Positions 1 to 6,873 of a DNA stretch of 47,038 nt are shown piece by piece. The stretch is from Nitrosomonas sp. Nm132 (GTDB lineage: Bacteria; Pseudomonadota; Gammaproteobacteria; Burkholderiales; Nitrosomonadaceae). A program made the position numbers and the translations under genes. Numbering within the stretch: position 1 is the first letter of the stretch; every line of letters starts with the position of its first letter. The notes below the pieces were generated by a model that saw only the letters and a program-made list of their open reading frames with translations, did no database searches and was not told the DNA's origin. The DNA lies in contig NZ_FNDH01000020.1 in assembly GCF_900100485.1 (NCBI RefSeq), positions 1 through 47,038 on the forward strand, written 5' to 3'.

Positions 1-107
1 TTGCGAGGAGCTCAATGCTACTGAAACCTTCTTTCCTCGATCTGGACTTCGTCTGATCTTTAAATTGGGGTCATCTTAAAATCGTCGGGATCAGGTGGTC
101 TGAGCCT

Positions 108-460
108 ATGTGCATCCGCAGGAATACAAGACAGAGACAATGCGGCTCTGACGCTCGACAAAGTCACGGCGCGTATGCCGGACCCATCGCCAAAGCAGCA
201 GCCCAAGACCCGTCGAAATCGTCAAACGTTCCGATGCAGCCGAAGGTTTTGTTGTTCTGCCCAAACGATGGGGCGTTGAGCGCACATTCGCATGGCTTGG
301 CATCAACGAAGACTCACAAAGGATTGTGAGCGACATGCCAAAACCGCTCTCACCTCTATCTATACCGCTATGATAAAACTTAGGTCTCGCACGCTCGCCC
401 GCTCCGCTATGTCGAGTTTTGAAACGGACCTAATTACTTTAACGTTACTTATGTACTAAT
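108..460 (+). pseudogene. Degenerate IS5-family transposase C-terminal remnant
   Basis: Reading across three plus-strand frames gives pieces of an IS5-family transposase. Near 122-160 there is IQDRDNAALTLDK, near 174-210 YAGPIAKAAAQD, and from 212 VEIVKRSDAAEGFVVLPKRW followed by GVERTFAWLG. After a further frame change near 303-307 the sequence continues RRLTKDCERHAKTALTSIYT and ends at a stop near 460. The order of these pieces matches the C-terminal catalytic region of IS5-type DDE transposases. At least two frameshifts (about 210 and about 305) make it non-functional. No intact start or N-terminal half is visible; the rest would lie left of the window. The family assignment is from recognisable motifs. 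Confidence 0.75.
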
Positions 461-745
461 TTATTGCTATAAATTTAATTTAGTAGCTAAAACTTTATCT
501 GACTAGATCAATAATGCGACTGTTGTTATAAAGCAACATGTGATTAATATAGCCTTGACAGGGAAATCGCGCTTGCTATAAGCTCCTTCGTCAATGAATA
601 TGAGACAGTTGTATTTAATAAGCAACGAAAAATAAAGACGTATGGATAATAATCTAACGCATTGATAAAAAATGTCTTTGGGGATTATTGCGTTAAAATG
701 GTCTTAGAATAAGATGACCAGCACCATTACTTCGAGGGGAAGATC
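386..745 (+). other. Intergenic region upstream of the sphingolipid-type operon
   Basis: This AT-rich stretch after the transposase remnant has no convincing gene. It contains a good sigma-70 promoter at 555-582, listed separately. Downstream is a short inverted repeat, TAACGCA near 654 with TGCGTTA near 690, inside what would be the 5' leader. The leader to the first gene would be roughly 155-190 nt, which leaves room for post-transcriptional control, but no known riboswitch is recognisable. Confidence 0.5.
555..582 (+). promoter_or_regulatory. Sigma-70 promoter for acyl-AMP ligase operon
   Basis: A perfect -35 hexamer TTGACA (555-560) is followed after 16 bp by TATAAG (577-582). It is the best promoter in the gap and points into the four-gene operon that starts near 782. 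Confidence 0.6.
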
Positions 746-781
746 TTGAGTTCGACAATAATTACGCTGGAGGATCCGCTA

Positions 782-2575
782 ATGCAAGAATCTGATACTC
801 AGCCTTCAAGCAAATTGTCAATGGCAGCGACACCTACAGCTAGCACGCTGGTTCAGCGACTGGCAGATTTTGATACGCTGATTGATGCACTGGAGTATGC
901 AGCAGGCGGGGCGACAGGATATAATTTTTATGATGCAAAGGGAGAGTTGCGATCAGTACTTTCCTATAGTGCACTTAAACAAAATGCGCATATAGCTGCT
1001 CGCCGTTTATCTGGTTTAGGTTTGGCGCGTGGTGATCGTGTGGCGCTAATTGCTGACACAACGCCTGAGTTTATTGAGTTGTTTTTTGCATGCCGATATG
1101 CAGGGTTTGTTCCTTTTGCGATGCCAATACCCGTTAATCTTGGCAGTCATGCAATATATGTTCGACAGCTGCGTGGCATGCTTGAAAGTAGCCAAGCAAG
1201 TGTTGCAATAGCTAATCTTGATTTTGTTGGGTTTCTTGAAGAAGCTGTTGAAGGTTTAAGCACTGATCATTTGCAATGGGTCGGAACGCCAAATCAGCTT
1301 GATATGTTGCCAGAAGTAGAAGTGGTTTTGCAACCCAACTCTCCGGAAGAAGTTGCTTATTTACAGTTTACTTCAGGGAGTACACGGATGCCTCGCGGAG
1401 TAGTTATTACAGAGCGAGCCTTGATGTGTAATCTCCGTGGAATAGTGCGTAATGGACTAGAAGTGCATGCTAGTGATCGTTGTGCTTCGTGGCTTCCGTT
1501 TTATCATGATATGGGTTTGGTGGGTCTTGTATTGTCACCAATGGCCGCCCAGCTCTCGGTGGATTATTTGGCAACACGGGATTTTGCAATTAGGCCACTG
1601 CAATGGTTGAAATTAATTAGCCGTAATCGCTGTACGGTTGCTTTTAGTCAACCGTTTGGTCTTAAGCTTTGTGCGTTAAGAGTTCGAGAGTCGGATTTAA
1701 AGGAACTTGATTTAAGCTGTTGGCGTGCAGCAGGTATCGGAGCCGAAATGATCCGACCAGATATTTTAAGAAACTTCGCAGATAAATTTTCTGCGGCAGG
1801 CTTTGATGAGCGTGCTTTTTTACCTTGCTATGGCTTGGCAGAATCTACTCTTGCTGTTTCTTTCTCGAAGATTAATCAAGGCGTGATGAGTTTACAGGTT
1901 GATACTAAAACGTTGGTTGAAAAGAAAATGGCAGTGAGAGTGCAAGCGGAAGGCAGGAAATTTAATGAGTTTGTCAATTGTGGCCGTCCACTTCCCGAGC
2001 ATACTGTTAAAATTGTTGGTGATAATGGAGAAGAGCTGTCCCAGATGATGGTTGGTAGTGTTTTGGTTCAAGGAAAGAGCATTATGACCGGATACTATAA
2101 TAATCACGAAGAAACCAATAAGGCATTAAAGCCGGGAGGCTGGCTTGATACAGGTGATATTGGATTCATTCTGGAAGGTGATTTGTATATTACTGGACGC
2201 CGTACTGATGTCATTATTGTTAACGGTCGAAATATTCGTGCGCAAGATATAGAGGAGCTTGCCGAGCAGCAACCAGAAGTTAGATCCCGTGAAGCATCAG
2301 CTTTTGGAATTAATGGGGCAGATGATACGACAATCGTCGTGTTAGTTGTTGAGTGTCGTTTATCCTCGGTGGAGGAAAGGCAGTCCCTTACAAGTCGGCT
2401 ACAGCAAATGGTCTATATGGCTTTTGGTGTTAACTGTTTAGTTGAATTAGTACCACCTCACACGTTACCGAGAACATCATCTGGTAAACTGTCACGTTTT
2501 GCAGCACGACAAGGTTTTCTTCAACGCGCAAATATAGCTGATCAGATATCTATAGTTCAGTCTGGAGACAGATAA
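782..2575 (+). CDS. Fatty acyl-AMP ligase / acyl-ACP synthetase (ANL superfamily)
   Basis: The protein activates a fatty acid as an acyl-adenylate and would load it onto the ACP encoded two genes downstream. The adenylation P-loop YLQFTSGSTRMPRG lies near residues 193-206 from this start. The DTGD-type core motif is present as GGWLDTGDIGF, and the C-terminal lysine motif is PRTSSGKLSR. Overall similarity is to FAAL-type ligases rather than CoA ligases. I chose ATG 782 because GGAGG lies 8 nt upstream; an in-frame TTG at 746 with GAGGGG before it would add 12 residues. It is the first gene of a tight operon with SDR, ACP and PLP-transferase genes. That set matches the Caulobacter sphingolipid genes, so the likely role is acyl-ACP supply for serine condensation. 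The substrate is inferred. Confidence 0.85.
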   Translation: MQESDTQPSSKLSMAATPTASTLVQRLADFDTLIDALEYAAGGATGYNFYDAKGELRSVLSYSALKQNAHIAARRLSGLGLARGDRVALIADTTPEFIELFFACRYAGFVPFAMPIPVNLGSHAIYVRQLRGMLESSQASVAIANLDFVGFLEEAVEGLSTDHLQWVGTPNQLDMLPEVEVVLQPNSPEEVAYLQFTSGSTRMPRGVVITERALMCNLRGIVRNGLEVHASDRCASWLPFYHDMGLVGLVLSPMAAQLSVDYLATRDFAIRPLQWLKLISRNRCTVAFSQPFGLKLCALRVRESDLKELDLSCWRAAGIGAEMIRPDILRNFADKFSAAGFDERAFLPCYGLAESTLAVSFSKINQGVMSLQVDTKTLVEKKMAVRVQAEGRKFNEFVNCGRPLPEHTVKIVGDNGEELSQMMVGSVLVQGKSIMTGYYNNHEETNKALKPGGWLDTGDIGFILEGDLYITGRRTDVIIVNGRNIRAQDIEELAEQQPEVRSREASAFGINGADDTTIVVLVVECRLSSVEERQSLTSRLQQMVYMAFGVNCLVELVPPHTLPRTSSGKLSRFAARQGFLQRANIADQISIVQSGDR

Positions 2576-2581
2576 TATTAA

Positions 2582-3502
2582 ATGTCACAAGTGGTGGCAG
2601 TAACGGGTGCCACTGGGTTTATCGGTCAGGCATTGCTTGATAGTCTGCTGGGAAATGGATGGAACGTTCGCGCATTGACTCGACGGGTCTCATCTGCTGA
2701 ACGAGAAAACTTAGAGTGGATATATGGGGATTTAGATAATCACGGGTCGCTACAAAGACTTGTTAAGGGAGTATCTGCTGTAATACATTGCGCAGGCGCG
2801 GTAAGAGGCAATTCCCTAGGAAGCTTTTTACATAATAACGTAGTGGGTACAGATAATCTATTGCACGCAATTATTGAGCAGAAATCTGGGCCTCGTTTCC
2901 TTTTTATATCTTCTCTGGCAGCAAGAGAACCTAAACTTTCATGGTATGCGATCAGTAAATTCAAAGCTGAACAACTGATTAATGATTGTTCGGACAATAT
3001 GCCATGTACTATCTTTCGTCCCGCGGCTGTGTATGGTCCCGGCGATAAAGAGCTTCAACCACTTTTTAAAGCAGCTTGTTATGGCGTACTACCCTCTGTC
3101 GGTCATTTGGCTAATCGCTTCGGATTGCTTCATGTTAATGATTTAGTAGCAGCGATTCATTGTTGGTTGCGTAGCGATAAACCCATTACAGGGACTTTTG
3201 AGATTGATGATGGCACGCCGGGTGGTTATACTTATCGACTAGTAGCAGCTATTGCGCAAGACATTTTAGGAAAACCTGTTAGATGCATTAGATTACCTGG
3301 CCCAATGCTTCAATTAATCGCCTGCGTTAATTTGTGGGTATCCCGATTAATAGGCTATTCACCCATGTTGACTCCTGGAAAAGTATGCGAATTACAACAC
3401 CCAGATTGGGTGTGTGATATAGCGCCTTTGAAGCGAGATTTAGCGTGCTGGTACCCTAAACTTCATCTCTGTGATACATTGCCACAATTGATCAAACTCT
3501 GA
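2582..3502 (+). CDS. NAD(P)-dependent extended SDR (CerR-like ceramide/ketosphinganine reductase candidate)
   Basis: This 306-residue protein is an extended short-chain dehydrogenase or epimerase. The Rossmann motif TGATGFIG is at residues 8-15, the catalytic serines are near 110-111, and the YxxxK pair is Y122/K126 in SWYAISKFK. It starts 6 nt after the ligase stop, so the two are probably co-transcribed and coupled. In Caulobacter a gene of this family beside spt (cerR) reduces the keto group of the sphingoid intermediate. By context the same role is inferred here. Sequence alone cannot rule out a sugar epimerase or another steroid-like reductase. No signal peptide is seen and a cytoplasmic location is likely. 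Confidence 0.8.
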   Translation: MSQVVAVTGATGFIGQALLDSLLGNGWNVRALTRRVSSAERENLEWIYGDLDNHGSLQRLVKGVSAVIHCAGAVRGNSLGSFLHNNVVGTDNLLHAIIEQKSGPRFLFISSLAAREPKLSWYAISKFKAEQLINDCSDNMPCTIFRPAAVYGPGDKELQPLFKAACYGVLPSVGHLANRFGLLHVNDLVAAIHCWLRSDKPITGTFEIDDGTPGGYTYRLVAAIAQDILGKPVRCIRLPGPMLQLIACVNLWVSRLIGYSPMLTPGKVCELQHPDWVCDIAPLKRDLACWYPKLHLCDTLPQLIKL

Positions 3503-3518
3503 ATTTTTTAATTAACGA

Positions 3519-3776
3519 ATGGCAGAAATTAACCAAGAAGACATTTTGCATTTATTAAGCCAACGCCTAGCAAGTTTCGCAAATCCGGAACTGGAAATTA
3601 CACCAGAAACAAATCTCATTACTCAACTAGCGATTGATTCCATAAAATTATTGAATCTCATTATGGAATTAGAAGATCACTTTGATATTTCAATACCATT
3701 GAATGCTCTCACAGACGTGCTCACTGTCCGTGATCTTGCTAATTTGATTTACAGAATCATGTCCGATTCAAAATGA
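3519..3776 (+). CDS. Acyl carrier protein dedicated to the sphingolipid-type operon
   Basis: This 85-residue acidic protein has the phosphopantetheine attachment motif as LAIDSIKLLNLI, with Ser41 as the modified residue. DSIK replaces the DSLD of the housekeeping AcpP at 11837-12082, which suggests a specialised partner. It sits between the SDR and the serine-palmitoyltransferase-like gene and its stop overlaps the start of the latter. The expected role is to carry the acyl chain from the acyl-AMP ligase to the PLP enzyme, as the specialised ACP does in Caulobacter. The partner assignment is inference from position. Confidence 0.85.
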   Translation: MAEINQEDILHLLSQRLASFANPELEITPETNLITQLAIDSIKLLNLIMELEDHFDISIPLNALTDVLTVRDLANLIYRIMSDSK

Positions 3777-4960
3777 ATTTACTAGAAAAACTTGATGCAG
3801 CCGCTGCAGCTAGAAAGGCACAATTACCAACTGGATTAAGCGCTTTTGGTATACCTATAGAAGAAATTTATTCTCCAACAGAAGCAAGAATTGGTGAACG
3901 TCGGATTTTGCTTCTTGGTACCAATAACTACCTTGGACTTAGCTTCTCGCCAGAATGTAGGAAAGCAGCACATGAAGCGATAGATAAGGAAGGCACAGGT
4001 ACTACAGGTTCCCGAATGGCAAATGGAAATTATTCGGGGCATCGTGCGCTCGAGATGGAATTTGCTGATTTTTACCATTGCCGATCATGTATCGTTTTTA
4101 CAACAGGCTATCAAGCTAATCTCGGAACGATCTCCGGATTAATAGGCGCGGGTGATGTAGCACTTATTGACGGCGACTCTCATGCAAGTATATATGATGG
4201 ATGTATTCTAAGTGGAGCGGATATCATCCGCTTCCGGCACAATGATATGGCGGACTTAGAAAAACGTCTTCGACGGCTGGGTGATCGTAGTAAGAATACC
4301 CTCATTATTGCTGAGGGTATCTATAGTATGTTGGGTGACCAAGCACCTTTAGCTGAAATTGTAAGCTTAAAAAATGCTTATAACAGTATTTTACTGCTTG
4401 ATGAAGCACATTCGCTTGGTGTTTTGGGTGAAACTGGGCAAGGCCTGGCTGAAAAGACTGGACTCATCAACCAAGTTGATTTTATTACTGGAACTTTTAG
4501 TAAAAGTTTATGTGGGATAGGCGGTTATTGTGTGAGTAATCATCTGCAACTTGACCAGTTACGTTATGTGAGTCACCCTTATATTTTTACAGCTTCACCT
4601 TCGCCATCTACCATTGCAGCAACGCGCGTGGCTTTAAGATTACTCCGAGATGGCAGTAAATTACGTGAGCAGCTATGGAGAAATGCACGGCAACTCTATT
4701 CGCATCTTAAGATGATCGGATTTCAAGTTGGTCCAGAACCTGGACCTGTCGTAGCAACTATATTAGATAATCCCCAGCAAGCATTAGCTTTGTGGAACGG
4801 CTTGCTTGAGAATGGCATTTACGTCAACTTAATTCTTCCCCCGGCAGCACCTGAAGGTAAATCATTGGTACGATGCAGCGTAAATGCAGCACATACTTCT
4901 GAGCAAATCGAACATGTCTGCCAAGCTTTTTCTAAGCTACATTCATCAATTATTCAGTGA
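3773..4960 (+). CDS. spt: Serine palmitoyltransferase-like alpha-oxoamine synthase
   Basis: This 395-residue enzyme belongs to the PLP-dependent alpha-oxoamine synthase family (SPT, KBL, BioF, HemA-type ALAS). The PLP lysine is K244 in TGTFSKSLCGIGGY. The cofactor-binding DEAHS is at 210-214 and the stacking histidine is in GDSHAS near residue 137. The start overlaps the ACP stop by 4 nt, indicating translational coupling. A closely linked ACP, acyl-AMP ligase and SDR favour serine palmitoyltransferase, which condenses serine with an acyl thioester to a 3-ketosphinganine. BioF or KBL is less likely because no biotin or threonine genes are nearby. Substrate specificity is inferred from context, not from a diagnostic residue. 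Confidence 0.8.
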   Translation: MNLLEKLDAAAAARKAQLPTGLSAFGIPIEEIYSPTEARIGERRILLLGTNNYLGLSFSPECRKAAHEAIDKEGTGTTGSRMANGNYSGHRALEMEFADFYHCRSCIVFTTGYQANLGTISGLIGAGDVALIDGDSHASIYDGCILSGADIIRFRHNDMADLEKRLRRLGDRSKNTLIIAEGIYSMLGDQAPLAEIVSLKNAYNSILLLDEAHSLGVLGETGQGLAEKTGLINQVDFITGTFSKSLCGIGGYCVSNHLQLDQLRYVSHPYIFTASPSPSTIAATRVALRLLRDGSKLREQLWRNARQLYSHLKMIGFQVGPEPGPVVATILDNPQQALALWNGLLENGIYVNLILPPAAPEGKSLVRCSVNAAHTSEQIEHVCQAFSKLHSSIIQ

Positions 4961-5026
4961 AAGATTTTTTATAGATCTAATTAGAATGCTGGCAGAACAA
5001 TATGCTATTTTCCGATTAGCTATAAA

Positions 5027-5791
5027 ATGAATTCTTCTTACATTATGCATCACTGGATTACCCCAAGCTGGCCATCGCCACCAAATGTAAAAGCAATTTT
5101 CACTACCCGAAAGGGCGGGGTGAGTAAAAACAGAGGCGGTGCTTACGCAGAACTAAACTTAGGTGATCATGTACACGATGATTCATTATTGGTACAACAG
5201 AATCGCGCATTGCTACGTACATATTTGCCGAGTAATCCATACTGGTTGAAACAAGTTCATGGAGCGAGACCAGTCTGGGTGGAAGAGAATGAAGTAAAGC
5301 CTGAAGGTGACGCAGCATTGAGTCGTTGTGGCGGGAGAGTGTGTGCAATATTGGTGGCAGACTGTTTACCGATATTTCTATGCGATACAGCAGGCAGTGT
5401 TGTGGGTGTTGTCCATGCTGGCTGGCGAGGATTAGCCAGAGGAGTAATTGAGAACTCTATTACGGAGATGGCTTGTAAGAGCTCTGAAATTATTGCCTGG
5501 CTTGGTCCTGCAATTGGTCCCAAGCATTTTGAGATCGGGGAAGAAGTGCGGGAAGTGTTCTTGGAGCAAGATAGCAAATCTGGCGCTGCCTTTACTCCTG
5601 GCCATAGTGATAAGAAATGGTTTGCTGATCTATTTATATTGGCACGGCAACGACTGACAGATGTTGGAGTCACTAAAGTTTATGGTGGTTATGAGTGTAC
5701 ATTTAGTGACCCATCAAGATTCTATTCTTATCGCCGAGATGGTAAAACAGGCAGAATGGCCGCACTGATTTGGTTAGCAGATACGACTTAA
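5027..5791 (+). CDS. pgeF: Peptidoglycan editing factor PgeF (YfiH, laccase-domain family)
   Basis: This 254-residue protein matches the multicopper-polyphenol-oxidase-like YfiH/PgeF family. It has the N-terminal FTTRKGGVS and the metal-site signatures KQVHGA, ADCLPIFL and VVHAGWRGL, ending with ECTFSDPSRFYSYRRDGKTGRMA. In E. coli this cytoplasmic enzyme removes mis-incorporated L-Ser from UDP-MurNAc precursors. Its usual neighbour rluD is not in the window. It lies 66 nt after the spt-like gene and could be read from the same transcript. No strong ribosome binding site is visible. An alternative in-frame ATG at residue 7 exists. Confidence 0.9.
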   Translation: MNSSYIMHHWITPSWPSPPNVKAIFTTRKGGVSKNRGGAYAELNLGDHVHDDSLLVQQNRALLRTYLPSNPYWLKQVHGARPVWVEENEVKPEGDAALSRCGGRVCAILVADCLPIFLCDTAGSVVGVVHAGWRGLARGVIENSITEMACKSSEIIAWLGPAIGPKHFEIGEEVREVFLEQDSKSGAAFTPGHSDKKWFADLFILARQRLTDVGVTKVYGGYECTFSDPSRFYSYRRDGKTGRMAALIWLADTT

Positions 5792-5912
5792 ATGAGAAGA
5801 AGTCGTTGGGGCGCAAATGTGGAAGAAAGTAGCACAAATACCGTGTATAAATTTATCATGGAGAATAAATATATTTTGGGGTGCTAGCAACAAACCACTA
5901 AATCATTCTGGT

Positions 5913-5934
5913 GCTTTCCTTTAAGGAGGAAAGC
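5913..5934 (+). terminator. Hairpin between pgeF and ZIP gene
   Basis: The inverted repeat GCTTTCCT (5913-5920) / AGGAAAGC (5927-5934) with a 6-nt loop is followed by ATTTTGTTTCTT. It could be a weak Rho-independent terminator for pgeF. The T run is interrupted, so a regulatory hairpin is also possible. Confidence 0.4.
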
Positions 5935-6017
5935 ATTTTGTTTCTTAGGTTGGCAAGTGCTATAACACATGATACAAGGCGTTTATCTTCCATGATTTTC
6001 TGCAAAAAATAAATTTT

Positions 6018-6812
6018 ATGTCAACTCTCACCTGGATCATTCTGGCTGGCCTGCTTGGTGGCTTACTGAGTATACTGTTTGCGGCCATATTGACTTTTAA
6101 TACTCGTAGCTCATGGGTATCTATGTTGGTTTCATACGCAATCGGTGCACTGCTAGGGGCGGCATTCTTAAACACCCTGCCTGAGGCTCTCGAGCTTTCT
6201 GAGAATCCAAAACAAATAACGATCATAGTTCTGCTAGGTATTCTCATTTTTTTTATCCTAGAGAAACTCGTGCTGTGGCGGCACTGCCATATGGATGAAT
6301 GTGAGGTACATGATCCTGAGCATGGTCGTTCTATTTACAAGATCCAGAGCGATCATGGCCGTAGCGGTATGATGATTATCTTAGGAGACACATTTCATAA
6401 TTTTGTCGATGGCATACTCATTGCAGCAGCTTTTATGGTTGATATCCAGCTCGGCATTGTTACCGCTATTGCAATTATTGCTCATGAAGTTCCCCAAGAG
6501 GCTGGTGATTTTATTATTCTGCTCAATTCTGGTTACAGCCGCACTCATGCGCTTTTACTTAATTTGCTATCAAGTGTTGCAACTTTAGTAGGAGGGGTAC
6601 TTGCTTATTTTATGCTGCATCAACTTAATCATCTCGTCTTGCCAATGCTTGCAATTGCAACAGCGTGTATGATTTATGTGGCAATGGCAGATCTCATTCC
6701 AGGTTTGCATAAACGACCTGAGTTGACTGCCACAGTTCAGCAAGTGGTGCTAATTAGTTTTGGAATTGGTTCTATTTGGCTGGTTGAGACTATGCTCAAG
6801 CATAGCCACTAA
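6018..6812 (+). CDS. ZIP-family divalent metal transporter
   Basis: This 264-residue protein has about eight predicted membrane segments. Metal-site residues of the ZIP family are visible: HNFVDGILIAAAF (TM4) and HEVPQEAGDFIILL (TM5). A His-rich cytoplasmic loop near residues 90-115 (HCHMDECEVHDPEHGRS) precedes TM4, as is typical. It would import Zn or a related divalent ion across the inner membrane; the metal cannot be told from sequence. It stands alone between pgeF and a convergent glycosyltransferase. No Zur-like operator was recognised upstream. Confidence 0.9.
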   Translation: MSTLTWIILAGLLGGLLSILFAAILTFNTRSSWVSMLVSYAIGALLGAAFLNTLPEALELSENPKQITIIVLLGILIFFILEKLVLWRHCHMDECEVHDPEHGRSIYKIQSDHGRSGMMIILGDTFHNFVDGILIAAAFMVDIQLGIVTAIAIIAHEVPQEAGDFIILLNSGYSRTHALLLNLLSSVATLVGGVLAYFMLHQLNHLVLPMLAIATACMIYVAMADLIPGLHKRPELTATVQQVVLISFGIGSIWLVETMLKHSH

Positions 6813-6873
6813 AGAGTCGTCATAAGTAGGGCAGGCACAGTTCGAGGGTTTGATTTATACTGCGCAGTTGTAT

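Noticed and set aside
386..745. Possible CRISPR or tRNA signals in AT-rich gaps
   Set aside because: No regularly spaced repeats and no cloverleaf with a T-loop GTTCRANYC were seen here or in other gaps.
5257..5673. Long antisense open frame across pgeF and similar shadows across czcA, trmJ and others
   Set aside because: They lie opposite well-supported genes and show no protein-family motifs.
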